Below are positions 53,901-63,100 of a stretch of DNA of 64,000 nucleotides, piece after piece. The DNA is taken from contig NZ_CP011340.1 in assembly GCF_001278075.1 (NCBI RefSeq), positions 7,933,501-7,997,500 on the forward strand, read 5' to 3'. The notes under the pieces were generated by a model. It saw nothing but the letters and a program-made list of their open reading frames with translations, did no database searches and was not told the origin of the DNA. Source of the stretch: Streptomyces pristinaespiralis (GTDB lineage Bacteria > Actinomycetota > Actinomycetes > Streptomycetales > Streptomycetaceae). Made by a program: the position numbers and the translations under genes. Positions within the stretch are counted from its first letter, which is position 1. The number at the start of each line of letters is the position of its first letter.

Positions 53901-54427
53901 ATGTCGGCGTCTTCCACGCCGCCCACGTGGACGGCGTTCCCTACCTCGTCAACGGCAACTCCGGCAAGGCCCCGGCCGGTCCGGCGGACGAGGGCGGCTT
54001 CACGGGCTGGTCGCTCGTCGGCGTCGACGACGTCTCACGCGCCGAGCAGCTGTCGGCGCGCCGTGCGCCGTGGGAGGCCCGGCCCGACTGGCTCTCCGTG
54101 CAGACCCGGACGCACGTGGACGGCCTGGACCTTCAGGCGCCCGCCGCGCTGCGGCCCGGCGAGAGCGGGGACGCGGAGGCGACCGTCGTCCAGGGCACGC
54201 GCCGCGTTCCCGTGGCGTTCCCCGTCAGCGCGGACTGGTCCGGCTCGCCCAGCCTCCACATCGGCCGCGTGGACGACGCGCGCGGCCGCCATGTGGCGTC
54301 GTTCGATCCGGCGACGGGCCGCCTCACGGCGCTGCGTCCCGGGGAGTTCACGCTGGCGGTGACGGTGAACGGCACCACCGCCGAGGTGCGCCGGAGCGTG
54401 GTGACGCTGCGGGACAGGGCAGCGTGA
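50954..54427 (+). CDS. Secreted phosphodiester glycosidase-metallophosphatase
   Basis: 1157 residues from GTG 50954 (AGGAG 5 nt upstream). A signal peptide ends near ALVVGATAPAVA. Residues about 90-420 are a phosphodiester glycosidase (NAGPA/DUF2233) domain with INGDFFDINQTG and NLDGGGSSTL. Bacterial-Ig-like and CBM-like beta modules follow (about 430-780). A calcineurin-like phosphatase closes it (about 790-1040: VMSDAQF, VVNGDLVDEG, YVPGNHEVMGG, EHVPP), plus a small C-terminal beta module. The first metal motif is Asp-x-Gln in place of Asp-x-His. The fusion could remove a sugar-phosphodiester cap and then the phosphate from a wall polymer; that is inference. Confidence 0.9.
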   Translation: MGLGRARHTVVLAATLSALVVGATAPAVADPPPPPRQSAEILRPIAPPPASAPGGSQTAVADPDGIETARASRPIAPGVRLTSYDRLEADKWLRVDALSVDLGSAVRTDYLSSGKVADRGSVSELAARHDAGEGRRTVAAINGDFFDINQTGAPQGPGVKDGEITHSPAPGAHRAVGIGPEGAGRVLQMYFEGTLTVPGGTHPLGAYNAANVPAGGIGAYTSTWGEADRALTTDAATPVAEAVVRDGKVVDVRDRPGTGAVPDGTTVLVGREAGAEVLAALRPGDAVQVEYRPRTDSGPVPRTAVGGRELLVVDGVAQNHDGAGNNTAAPRTAVGFSKDGRAMQIITVDGRQADSGGVTLTELALMMKKAGAHNALNLDGGGSSTLVAREPGSDALQVENSPSDGSEREVPNGLALTAPDGSGTLRGYWVETAVPASLAPTADPVLGGHPERVFPGLTRRLTAAGYDETYGPAAGAPHWRTLRPSVGRVDEDGVFRARRSGTTDVRAERAGAAGDIRLTVLDDLARIEPTTRRVSLAVPGAAGTFGILGLDAQGNSAPIEPSDVRLDYDKELFDVRDDGRGSFTVSARTAGSTAGRVTATAGGVSTTLAVSVGLAEQAVTGFDDAGSWTFTQARATGSVAATPDGHDGTGLHLAYDFTRSTATRAAYANPPQRITVAGQPQSFTLWIKGDGNGAWPTLHLKDAAGSDQLLRGPYITWTGWRQVKFDVPQGAATPLAVHRFYLAETAANRQYTGGIVIDGLDAQVPPAVDLPRVPPVVDPLIDPAAVTEGRDWQFAVMSDAQFVARAPDSPIVAQARRTLREIKAARPDFLVVNGDLVDEGSPADLAFARRVLDEELGDDLPWYYVPGNHEVMGGKIDNFVAEFGPAQRTFDHRGTRFVTLDTSSLTLRGGGLAQIKELRAQLDAAAADPGVGSVMVVEHVPPRDPTVQQASRLGDRKEAALIENWLAEFRRTTGKGAALIGSHVGVFHAAHVDGVPYLVNGNSGKAPAGPADEGGFTGWSLVGVDDVSRAEQLSARRAPWEARPDWLSVQTRTHVDGLDLQAPAALRPGESGDAEATVVQGTRRVPVAFPVSADWSGSPSLHIGRVDDARGRHVASFDPATGRLTALRPGEFTLAVTVNGTTAEVRRSVVTLRDRAA

Positions 54428-54430
54428 GGC

Positions 54431-54472
54431 GGAAGGGGCGCGGCGGGGGCGTTCCCCCGCCGCGCCCCTTCC
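54431..54472 (+). terminator. Terminator after the NAGPA-phosphatase gene
   Basis: A perfect 19-bp stem (GGAAGGGGCGCGGCGGGGG and complement) with a CGTT loop, 3 nt after the stop codon. Confidence 0.88.
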
Positions 54473-54556
54473 GGTCCGGGACCGGCGTCGAACAGGCGGG
54501 CCCGCGCTGCGGAGCGGACCGGTCCGTGGCGCAGGACACGGACCGCGACGCGGGTG

Positions 54557-55642
54557 TCAGCCGGCCAGTCCGAGGCCGGGCTCACCCGCGGCGAGAGGGG
54601 CGAAGTGGCGTTCGACGTCGCTCTCGCGGACCGCGTCGAGCCGCGCCGGCGACCATCGCGGGTTCCGGTCCTTGTCGATGAGCTGTGCGCGGACGCCCTC
54701 GACCAGGTCCGGCGAGGCGAGGGCCGCGCAGGAGACCCGGAACTCCTGCTCCAGGACGGGCTCGAGGGCGCCCAGCGCGCGGGCTCGGCGGATCGCGGCG
54801 AGGGTCACCTTCACGGCGGTGGGGGACCTGCTCAGGATGGTCTGCGCCGCCTCCTTGGCGGCGGGCTCCCCGCAGTCCGACAGCCGGTCGACGATCTCCT
54901 CTGCCGTCCCGGCGGCGTAGCAGTGGTCGATCCACTCGCGATGGGCGGCGAGTTCCGCCGCCGGGGCCGGGGCCGCGTACCGCCGGAGCGCCTCCGCGGG
55001 CCGCACCGACGACAGGGACCCGGCCAGGCCGGCGAGCCGGTCGCCCGGCACGAAGTGGTCGGCCAGGCCGAGCAGCAGCGCGTCGCCGGCGCCGACCGCG
55101 TCACCGGTGAGCGCCAGGTGGGTGCCGAGCTCGCCGGGCGCCCGCGCCAGCAGGTGGGTGCCGCCGACGTCGGGCACGAAGCCGATCGCGGTCTCCGGCA
55201 TGGCGACTGCCGAGCGTTCCGTGACGACCCGGACGCTGCCGTGCGCGGACACCCCGACACCGCCGCCCATCACGATGCCGTCCATGAGCGCCACGTACGG
55301 CTTGGCGTAGCGGGCGATCCGCGCGTTCAGCCGGTACTCGTCCCGCCAGAAGGCCACCGACGCACGGCCGCCGCCGCGCGCGTCGTCGTGGATGGCGCGG
55401 ATGTCGCCTCCGGCGCAGAGCCCTCGCTCACCGGCGCCGGTGACGACCACGACGGCGATCTCGTCGTCGTGCTCCCAGGCCGCGAGGGCCGCGTCGACGG
55501 TTCGCACCATGGTGTGGGTGAGCGCGTTGATGGCCCGTGGGCGGTTGAGCGTGATGTGTCCGGCGTGCCCTTCGGTGCGCAGCAGTACCGAACCGTCGGG
55601 TGCGGAGCCTTCGCGCAGCGGTGCGGCATCGTCGAGGGCCAT
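54557..55642 (-). CDS. 3-Hydroxyisobutyryl-CoA hydrolase (enoyl-CoA hydratase family)
   Basis: 361 residues from ATG 55642 with GGAAGGA upstream; the frame to 55711 is rejected. Crotonase fold: ITLNRPRAINALTHTM, oxyanion loop GLCAGGDIRAIHDDA, GIVMGGGVGVSAHG, and the active-site pair around MPETAIGFVPDVGG. The long C-terminal region with FRVSCAALASPDLVEGVRAQLIDKDRNPRW is typical of HIBCH and separates it from ordinary hydratases. It frees 3-hydroxyisobutyrate from its CoA ester in valine catabolism. Divergent from the serine hydrolase gene. Confidence 0.93.
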   Translation of the reverse strand: MALDDAAPLREGSAPDGSVLLRTEGHAGHITLNRPRAINALTHTMVRTVDAALAAWEHDDEIAVVVVTGAGERGLCAGGDIRAIHDDARGGGRASVAFWRDEYRLNARIARYAKPYVALMDGIVMGGGVGVSAHGSVRVVTERSAVAMPETAIGFVPDVGGTHLLARAPGELGTHLALTGDAVGAGDALLLGLADHFVPGDRLAGLAGSLSSVRPAEALRRYAAPAPAAELAAHREWIDHCYAAGTAEEIVDRLSDCGEPAAKEAAQTILSRSPTAVKVTLAAIRRARALGALEPVLEQEFRVSCAALASPDLVEGVRAQLIDKDRNPRWSPARLDAVRESDVERHFAPLAAGEPGLGLAG

Positions 55643-55788
55643 CGAGTCGTCCTTCCGGGTCCGGGATCGTGCGGCTCCATCCTCGCTCACCGGCGCGTCG
55701 CGGCCGCACACCCCCTTCCCCGTCGGTCCGACCAGTCGGTATGTTCACCGGCGAGTGCACGGGACGAGGCGACGGAGGATTGCCGGAC

Positions 55789-56973
55789 ATGGCGGACCAG
55801 CCCAGCAGCACGGAGCGACCCATCAGAATCGAAGGCCACTGCGACGAGCGTTTCTCGGCGGTCCGTGCCGCCTTCGAGAGGAACTTCACCGAACGCGGCG
55901 AGCTCGGCGCGGCCGTGACCGTCCTCGTCGGCGGCGACAAGGTCGTCGACCTGTGGGGCGGCTGGGCGGACGACGCCCGGACCGTGCCGTGGCGGAGCGA
56001 CACCGTGGTGAACGTGTGGTCCACGACCAAGGGGCCGACCGCCCTGTGCGCCCACATCCTCGCCGACCGCGGGCTGCTCGACCTGGACGCGCCGGTCGCC
56101 GACTACTGGCCCGAGTTCGCGGCGGCGGGCAAGAAGGGCGTCCTCGTACGCCATCTGCTCTCGCACCGCGCGGGCCTCGCCGGGCTGCGGGAACCGCACT
56201 CGCTCGAAGAGCTCTACGACTGGGAGCTGACCTGCGCGCGGCTGGCCGCGACCGAACCGTGGTGGGAACCGGGCACCCGGTCCGGCTACCACGCGATCAC
56301 CTACGGCCACCTCGTCGGGGAGGTGGTGCGCCGGGTCGGCGGGCACCTGCCGGGCGAGTTCCTGCGGCAGGAGGTGACCGGACCGCTGGGGATCGACTTC
56401 ACCATCGGCCTGCCCGAGCAGGACTCCGGCCGGGCCGCCGAGCTGGTGCGCCCGGTGGCCGCCCGCAGCAGTGAACAGGCGGCGGCGTTCGCCCGGTTGG
56501 AACCCGTCGCCGTCGCCGCCCTGGTCAACCCGTCCACCGGCGCGGACGCGGCCAACTCGGCCGGGTGGCGAGCTGCCGAGATACCCGCCGCCAACGGCCA
56601 CGGCACCGCCCGCGCGATCGCCGCGCTGTACGGCATCCTTGCCGGACGGGGCAGTCTCGGCGGGCACCGGGTGTTGTCGCGGGAGGCGGCGGAGCGCGTG
56701 CGCGAAGGCCAGGGCGGCTGCCGCGATCTGGTCCTCGCGGCAGGCTTCGAGCACGAGACAGAGGCCGGCCTCGGCCTCTGGCTGAGCGGCAGGAACGGCT
56801 CGTACGGGCCCAACCCCCGGGCGTTCGGCCACGACGGCTTCGGCGGCTCCTGCGGACTGGCCGACCCCGAGGCCGGCATGGCCATGGGGTACGTGATGAA
56901 CCGTATGGGCCCGCACATCGCGGACGACCCGCGCAAGATGGCCCTCGTCGAAGCCGTCTACGCCTCCCGGTAG
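55789..56973 (+). CDS. Serine hydrolase, class C beta-lactamase/esterase family
   Basis: 394 residues. ATG 55789 has GGAGG about 9 nt upstream. Ser78-T-T-Lys81 (STTK), a Tyr in the SGYHAITYG region where class C enzymes have Tyr-x-Asn, and FGHDGFGG in place of the KTG triad. Typical of EstB-type esterases and DD-peptidase relatives with acyl or beta-lactam substrates. No signal peptide, so cytosolic esterase is more likely than a beta-lactamase. Confidence 0.88.
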   Translation: MADQPSSTERPIRIEGHCDERFSAVRAAFERNFTERGELGAAVTVLVGGDKVVDLWGGWADDARTVPWRSDTVVNVWSTTKGPTALCAHILADRGLLDLDAPVADYWPEFAAAGKKGVLVRHLLSHRAGLAGLREPHSLEELYDWELTCARLAATEPWWEPGTRSGYHAITYGHLVGEVVRRVGGHLPGEFLRQEVTGPLGIDFTIGLPEQDSGRAAELVRPVAARSSEQAAAFARLEPVAVAALVNPSTGADAANSAGWRAAEIPAANGHGTARAIAALYGILAGRGSLGGHRVLSREAAERVREGQGGCRDLVLAAGFEHETEAGLGLWLSGRNGSYGPNPRAFGHDGFGGSCGLADPEAGMAMGYVMNRMGPHIADDPRKMALVEAVYASR

Positions 56974-57002
56974 CACGGCCCGGCACGGCCCTTCCGGATT
57001 CT

Positions 57003-57016
57003 TGCAACACGTTCTA
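57003..57016. promoter_or_regulatory. KstR-like operator before the acyl-CoA dehydrogenase
   Basis: TGCAACACGTTCTA matches the mycobacterial KstR consensus TNNAACNNGTTNNA at every fixed position. It lies 53 nt upstream of GTG 57069, suitable for repression by a TetR-family regulator of lipid/sterol degradation. Confidence 0.6.
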
Positions 57017-57068
57017 CTGTGTGCGCGCCGCCGCGCAAGGGGCGCACCGCGAGACGCCTGGAGGGGCC

Positions 57069-58247
57069 GTGCACCTTCAATACACGCCGCAGCAGGAGCA
57101 GTTACGCGCAGAACTGCGCAGGTACTTCGCGGGGATCGTCCCCGACAACGCCTATGCCCGGTACGCCGGGCCGGCCGACAGGAAACGCTTCTACCGCAGC
57201 ACGATCCGCCGGCTCGGTTCGGACGGCTGGCTCGGCGTCGGCTGGCCCCAGCAGTACGGCGGCCGCGGTCTGAGCCCCATGGAACAGTTCATCTTTTTCG
57301 ACGAGGCGGCCCAGGCCGGAGTGCCGCTGCCGCTGATGGCGCTCAACACGGTCGGTCCGACGATCATGCAGTTCGGCACGGACGAGCAGAAGGCGTACTT
57401 CCTGCCGAGGATCCTCTCCGGCGAGCTCGACTTCGCCATCGGCTACAGCGAACCGGACGCCGGCACCGACCTCGCCGCGCTCAGGACCCGGGCCGTGCGC
57501 GACGGGGACACGTACGTCGTCGACGGACAGAAGATCTGGACCACCAACGGCGACACCGCCGACTGGATCTGGCTCGCCGTCCGCACCGACCCCGAGGCGC
57601 CGCCCCACAAGGGCATCACCATGCTCCTCGTACCGACGTCCGCCCCCGGCTACTCCTGCACCCTGATCAACACCCTCGCCTCGCACGACACGACCGCCGG
57701 CTACTACGACAATGTGCGCGTTCCCGTCTCCCAGCGGGTGGGGGAGGAGAACAAGGGCTGGCGGCTGATCACCAACCAGCTCAACCACGAGCGGGTCACC
57801 CTCGCCGCCCACGGCACCATGGCGATCCGCGCACTGCGCGACGTCCAGCACTGGGCCGCGGACACCAAACTCACGGACGGCCGACGCGTGATCGACCTCG
57901 GCTGGGTACGCGGCCGCCTCGCCCGCACCCACGCGCGGCTCGACGCCATGAAACTGCTCAACTGGCAGATGGTGAACGCCGTACAGGACGGCACCCTCAC
58001 CCCGCAGGACGCCTCCGCGGTCAAGGTCTACGGCTCGGAGGCCCGGCGCGACGCCTACGCCTGGCTGATGGAGATCGTCGGCGCGGCGGGCCCCCTCAAG
58101 GAGGGCTCGGCCGGCGCGGTCCTGGGCGGCGAACTGGAACGCGGCTACCGCTCGGCCGTGATCTTCACCTTCGGCGGCGGCAACAACGAGATCCAGCGAG
58201 AGATCATCTCGTGGATCGGGCTGGGGATGCCCCGGGTACGACGCTGA
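57069..58247 (+). CDS. Acyl-CoA dehydrogenase
   Basis: 392 residues; GTG 57069 follows GGAGGGG. FAD-dependent fold: YTPQQEQLRAELRRYF, the FAD-binding SEPDAGTDLAALRTRA and QKIWTTNG motifs, LINTLASHDTTAGYYDNVRVP, and a C-terminal FGGGNNEIQREIISWIGLGMPR. This is the FadE group active on long-chain, branched or steroid side-chain acyl-CoA. With the KstR-like site upstream, a substrate linked to lipid or sterol degradation is likely; the exact chain is unknown. Confidence 0.92.
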   Translation: MHLQYTPQQEQLRAELRRYFAGIVPDNAYARYAGPADRKRFYRSTIRRLGSDGWLGVGWPQQYGGRGLSPMEQFIFFDEAAQAGVPLPLMALNTVGPTIMQFGTDEQKAYFLPRILSGELDFAIGYSEPDAGTDLAALRTRAVRDGDTYVVDGQKIWTTNGDTADWIWLAVRTDPEAPPHKGITMLLVPTSAPGYSCTLINTLASHDTTAGYYDNVRVPVSQRVGEENKGWRLITNQLNHERVTLAAHGTMAIRALRDVQHWAADTKLTDGRRVIDLGWVRGRLARTHARLDAMKLLNWQMVNAVQDGTLTPQDASAVKVYGSEARRDAYAWLMEIVGAAGPLKEGSAGAVLGGELERGYRSAVIFTFGGGNNEIQREIISWIGLGMPRVRR

Positions 58248-58280
58248 CCGCGGTGACAGAGCCGCAGATGGTCGGTGGGC

Positions 58281-58350
58281 GGTCGGAGCGGCACGCTGCT
58301 CGGCGTCGGTGCCCGGGCGCCCAGTGCTCCGCCGAAGCGCCGCTCCGACC
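58281..58350. terminator. Long inverted repeat after the acyl-CoA dehydrogenase
   Basis: GGTCGGAGCGGC and its exact complement at 58339-58350 (12-bp arms, 46-nt spacer) in the convergent gap before the DUF6411 gene. The long loop makes termination uncertain. The rest of this 253-bp gap (58248-58500) shows nothing else. Confidence 0.4.
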
Positions 58351-58500
58351 GACAAGCCGGCCGTGTTGATCGGGTGACGGCGGAGGAGGCCCCGTGGGCT
58401 TGGAGCAGCCGTTGCCGCGGATGCCTCGGCATCACCTGCCGGGCGGACCAAGGGGGTCGGAGCGTCAGCCGGGTGGTCAACACGCGCGTCTCACCTCGTT

Positions 58501-58743
58501 CTAGAACGGCATGCGCCGGCGGGTGCGGCGGCCCGCGGAGCCGCTGCGGCTCACGGCGCGTGAGCTGCTGCGGAACGGCTTGCTGAATATGCGCCCCATG
58601 AAGCCGGGGGCCTTGCTGCCCGCACGGGATCCCAGGCCGAGGGTGCGTTGCGTACCGCGTTCGGGGTGGCGCGACAGGCGCGGCAGGAGGAACGCCAAAA
58701 CGGCGAGGACGACGCATACTGCAATGATTCCGGCGATCATCAT
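58501..58743 (-). CDS. DUF6411 small membrane protein
   Basis: 80 residues. One N-terminal helix (MMIAGIIAVCVVLAVLAFLLP) and a basic, Gly/Ser-rich cytoplasmic tail (RTLGLGSRAGSKAPGFMGRIFSKPFRSSSRAVSRSGSAGRRTRRRMPF). Matches the DUF6411 family of Streptomyces; its function is unknown. Confidence 0.85.
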   Translation of the reverse strand: MMIAGIIAVCVVLAVLAFLLPRLSRHPERGTQRTLGLGSRAGSKAPGFMGRIFSKPFRSSSRAVSRSGSAGRRTRRRMPF

Positions 58744-58952
58744 GGGAACTCCGCGGGTCGTGGTCTTTCTCGCCGTTTGCCCGCCGCAGCCGTCGGTACG
58801 CGTTCAGCTGCCGGCGACGCCCTCCTCGGCTCCTTGTCCAGCGCCGGGGACGGCGGACGTCGAGGGCGGTTCCGCCTCCCACGGGCCGGACACCGCGCGG
58901 GATCTGATGCCAACTCCCGCGTCACCGTGTCCCGTACGGTCACGACCTCCTG

Positions 58953-60116
58953 CTACGCGGGGGTGAGTTCGTTGACCGAAGGCTCGCCGCCGGTGACGGA
59001 ATCGACGGGCCGGCCATCCGTGCGCCGTGTCCAGAAAGGCGTGTCCCATTGGCGTCCGGCCCGGTAGCAGACTGTCCGCGCCTGCAGGAACTCGGCGTGT
59101 ACAGCAGCCGTGAGGTCCGCGTAGCGCTCCAGGGCGCACCGGTCGCCCTGGGCGTCGGCCGTCACCGCCGAACCCGCCGAGATACCCGTCGCAAGTGCGG
59201 CGGTGATGCCACGTGCGGCAATTGGGTCGGTTGCCGTCGCCGCGTCGCCGACGGCTGCCCAGCCGTGCCCTGCGGAAGGAGCGACACGTGACGTACCTGC
59301 TCGAAGCACGGCCAGCCGATGTGGTGGCCCGACGCCGTCCGCGTTCAGCCGGGCACTCACCTGCCGGGTCGCAGTGAGAGCGCTCAGCCATCCCGCCGGT
59401 GTCCGTAGTCCCGTCGGGGCGATGAGGTCGGCGTCGGTGACGGCCACGACGATGTCCTGTCCGTAGGGCAGGGGCGCGGTGTACCACCATCCGAAGGCGG
59501 CTGACTCGACGAGCGACGTCCGTTCGGTGTCGTCGGACGCGGTGTTCCTCTGCGGGCAGCGACGCGGCAGCACTGCGGCCACTGCGACGAGGTGGTCGGT
59601 GGCGACGACGCGCGCACCTACCCTGCGGGCGATGCGGGCCCTCCCGCCTGTGGCGTCGATGAGGTAGGGCGCGACGATCTCGGTGCCGGAAACCGACACC
59701 CGCCACAGGTTTCCGGCGCGGACCACGGCCGTGACGCTGCCGTCGTGGTGGTCTGCCCCCGCCTCGCAGGCGGCGTCGCGCAGCGAGGCGTCGAAGAGCC
59801 GCCGGTCGAGAAGCCAGCCCGACCCGTAAGGGCCGCCGATGAAGTCCGATGCCGTCACGTCCTCCCGTCCCCACGCGGAGCGAGTGCCGTACCACGGCTC
59901 ATGGCCGTGCTCCGTGACCCGGTCCAGGACACCGAGCCGCGCCAGCAGAGGGCGTGCCGTGGGCGCCAGACTCTCACCCACGTGCCACGCGGCCCGGCGC
60001 TCTTGATGGACGAGGACGACATCGGCACCGGCGGCCGCCAGAGTGAGGGCCGCTGCGGAACCGCCCGGGCCGGCTCCTGCGACCAGCACGTCAGCGCACG
60101 TGCGCCCCGGCGTCAA
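58953..60116 (-). CDS. LodB-like FAD-dependent maturation protein
   Basis: 387 residues. TTG start overlapping the TGA of the LodA-like gene (TTGA). N-terminal GxGxxG in VAGAGPGGSAAALTLAAAGADVVLV, a WLLDRRLFDASL substrate region, and the second FAD motif GWAAVGDAATATDPIAARGI, all as in LodB/GoxB and tryptophan-halogenase-type flavoproteins. LodB proteins are needed to build cysteine tryptophylquinone in the cognate oxidase. Translational coupling to that oxidase gives strong support. GC is lower than the window average. Confidence 0.9.
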   Translation of the reverse strand: MTPGRTCADVLVAGAGPGGSAAALTLAAAGADVVLVHQERRAAWHVGESLAPTARPLLARLGVLDRVTEHGHEPWYGTRSAWGREDVTASDFIGGPYGSGWLLDRRLFDASLRDAACEAGADHHDGSVTAVVRAGNLWRVSVSGTEIVAPYLIDATGGRARIARRVGARVVATDHLVAVAAVLPRRCPQRNTASDDTERTSLVESAAFGWWYTAPLPYGQDIVVAVTDADLIAPTGLRTPAGWLSALTATRQVSARLNADGVGPPHRLAVLRAGTSRVAPSAGHGWAAVGDAATATDPIAARGITAALATGISAGSAVTADAQGDRCALERYADLTAAVHAEFLQARTVCYRAGRQWDTPFWTRRTDGRPVDSVTGGEPSVNELTPA

Positions 60117-63100
60117 TGGATCGTTCCCATACCCTGGATGCGCAGCCGCAACGGGCTGTCGGCATCGGTCACCGCCTGGGCGGTGGACAGGCTCACTCTG
60201 CTGGTGGGAACCGCCGTGTCGGGCAGAGGGCAGCCCGCCTCGACCCAGTCACCGACGATGTCCCTCACCGTCTTCGTGACGGGCAGATCGTTGGCGAGCC
60301 GTGCGTCCTCCGCCTGGGCGAAGAACGCGTCGATGACTTCCAGCCCCGCTGTGGGAGTGTGCTCTGCTCCTTCCGCCGGCCCGGCGGTGGCGTTGGCGGG
60401 GTGGGTCACCGCGGCGAGCAGAGCGGCGGCGGGCTGGAGGGCCCACCAGGCGACCGGTCTCTCGACGAGGTGGTCCGGGTTCCCGGGCTGCGGTCCTACG
60501 AGGGTGCGGGCGTCGGAGAGGAAAGCGTCCGGGCGAGCGCGCACCGCGTCGGCAAGGAGGACCATCGACTCGAGCGGAGAGTAGGTCCGCCGTTCCTTGC
60601 GTTCCCCGGAGAGCGAGCGGATCCATTCGCGCCAGAGTTCGGTCTCCTCGTCGCTGAACACCTTGTACATCGGACCGTCCCAGCCGAGGAGGCGGAAGAG
60701 CCTGCTGTCGGCGGGATCGCCCGGGGTGATCCACTCGGACTCGCTGAGGGCGGCCAGGAGCCCATCCGGGTCGGCGAACCAGTCGTTCAGGTAGCTGCCG
60801 GCGATCTTCTTCTTCTCGTGATTGAGCGCGGCGCGCGGTGCCTTGGCCTGGATCATCGCGATCAGCTGTTCCTCGGCGGTGGGCGCCGCGTTCAGCCGTG
60901 CGACCAGTTCCTCCCCCAGGTTTCCGGTGATCTGGAAGGCGACGTAGCCGTTCCAGATTCGTTCCCACTGCCGCTGGACCGCGTCGTCGCCGCCGAGGGT
61001 GTGCAACTGGTCGAGGTAGTGCATCACGGCGTCGCGGGCGAGCGAGCCGTGCCCGTCCGCCGCATTGTCGATGGCGATGTGCATACGGAAGAACCGGGAG
61101 TCGATGCCATGGTGGTCCATGAGCTTCGCCACGGGTACGACACCCAGGACTTCCCACTCGAGGAACAGGGTCATCCCGAGGAGCTCGGGGAAAAAGGCCT
61201 CGGGATGAGCGGAGATCGCCAGCTCGAAGGCCGGCACCGTGTAGGCGGAGTCGAGGAGGTCGGGCCGGGTGGCGAACGCGTAGGAGTCGACGGGGGGCAG
61301 GTAGATCCCCAACTGCTGGAGCAGGGTCTGGTACAGGTTTGAATGGTTCAGGGCAGGATTGCCGTCTCCTACTTCCTCCTTCCAGATCGTGAAGAGCAGA
61401 GCGTGCACGTCGTCGATGGGCTTGCCCTCGGTGAGGTAACGCAGCCAGACCCCGTCGAGGAGGTTGAACGGCGCCAACTGCTTCAGCCGTTCGACGACGG
61501 AGTCCCGGGTACGGAAAACCGGCTCGATCTCCGGGTCTGCCGGGTTGTAGGCCTCGGCGTCCTGTGCGAGTTGGGTGTAGATGAGGTCGAGGCGCTCCTC
61601 CAGATTCTCCCGGGTGTACCGGAAGGGCCGCAGTGTCTGCGGCGCGCCGGGGCTGCGCTGCGCGGCCGCGGCGGCCCTGAGGAAAGTGTGGACGAACGCG
61701 CGCGAGGCCTTGACCTGCTCGGGGAAACGGTCGGGGTGCTGCAGTGTGTAGAACCAGTCGCGGTGGCTCAGGCCCACATGATACGAGCGTTCGGTCTCGA
61801 CCAGAGCGCGGCTGCCGTCCGGGGACTGCCGGGCCACGACGAATCCCAGTCGGCTCCACTGCGCGACCATGTCGTTGGCCCCCGCGTGCTCGCGGACCTT
61901 CTTCCACGCGTCGGCCACCCGTTTCTCGTAGACCGTGTCACTCTCGCCGACGGTGCGGGGCAACTTCGGTTTGGGCACCACCTGTTGTCCGACTCCACGG
62001 GCCCACGGGCGACGGTAGGGGAACGGGCCGGTGACCTGAGCCCCCTGCTCACCCGCGGAGCGGATCAGAGCGTGGAAGTGGGACTCGGGGTAGACGTCGT
62101 CAGGTCGTTGGGCCGGCCACCAGTGCGTGTGGCACTCGTAGAAGTCGGCCTGCCACGGCAAGGCCATGTGTTTGGTCAGATCGCCCGCCTCGAAGTCCTC
62201 ACGAAGGCGGAAAGGACCCGACCATGTGTCGGAGTCCTGGGCGATGTAGGTCATCTCGATGCCGGGATAGAACGGACCGCCGGTGCACGCTTCGAGAGCC
62301 GCACGCACGAGAGCGTGCGGCTCCTGCGACAGCGCGGGCTCCGCGGGCCCGGGGGCCTCGCCCGGCCAGTCCGCGATGAAGTCACCGTCCGCCCAGCGCC
62401 TCATGCACTCGTACTGGCCCGGGAGAAGCGACATCCACTTCCGGGGCCGGCCGTCCATCGGCTCGCCGTCGTCTCCCGCAAGTTGCGGCATGAACTCCGA
62501 GGTCGCCTCGGCGACGTTCAGCCCTGGGCTGCGCAGCCGGCGGAAGACGGCGCCCCTCAGTCCGGCGCTCTCCGGCCCATTCGAAGCCAGCTGCCGCAAG
62601 AGGGCCGGAGTGACGAAGTGGCCCGGCTCCCCTTCGCCGTGGCCGCGGAGGGCGGCTGCGTTGACCCACTGGTAGTCGCTGATGCGCCGCAGAATCGGGT
62701 GGATGTCCTGTGTGAAGGAGACGTGCTCGGAGTGCCTTGTGCCCTGTGCTTCGGCCACTACGTCGTAGAGGGAGACGAGGTTGAGTGTGTGCGGGGAGAA
62801 GTCGGGCGGCGCGACGACGACCCATGCCGACCGCGCCCGGAGTGTCCGGGCGCCCTCACGAAACGTCACGGTGGCGGACACGGGACCGTCGGACACGTCG
62901 TCGTACCAGAGGTCGTTGTTGGCGTAGTCGGTGATCGGATTGTCCGGAGCGGTCGTGCCGGAGTGACCGTAGCCGCCGAGCACAAGGAGGCGGCCGTCGC
63001 TGTCGGTGCGCAGCTCGCCCAGGGGCACTTGCTCACCGAGGAAGGTTCCGGTGTCGAAGCGGGCGCCGGCGCCGTCCTGATCACGGCCGCTCACGTTCCG

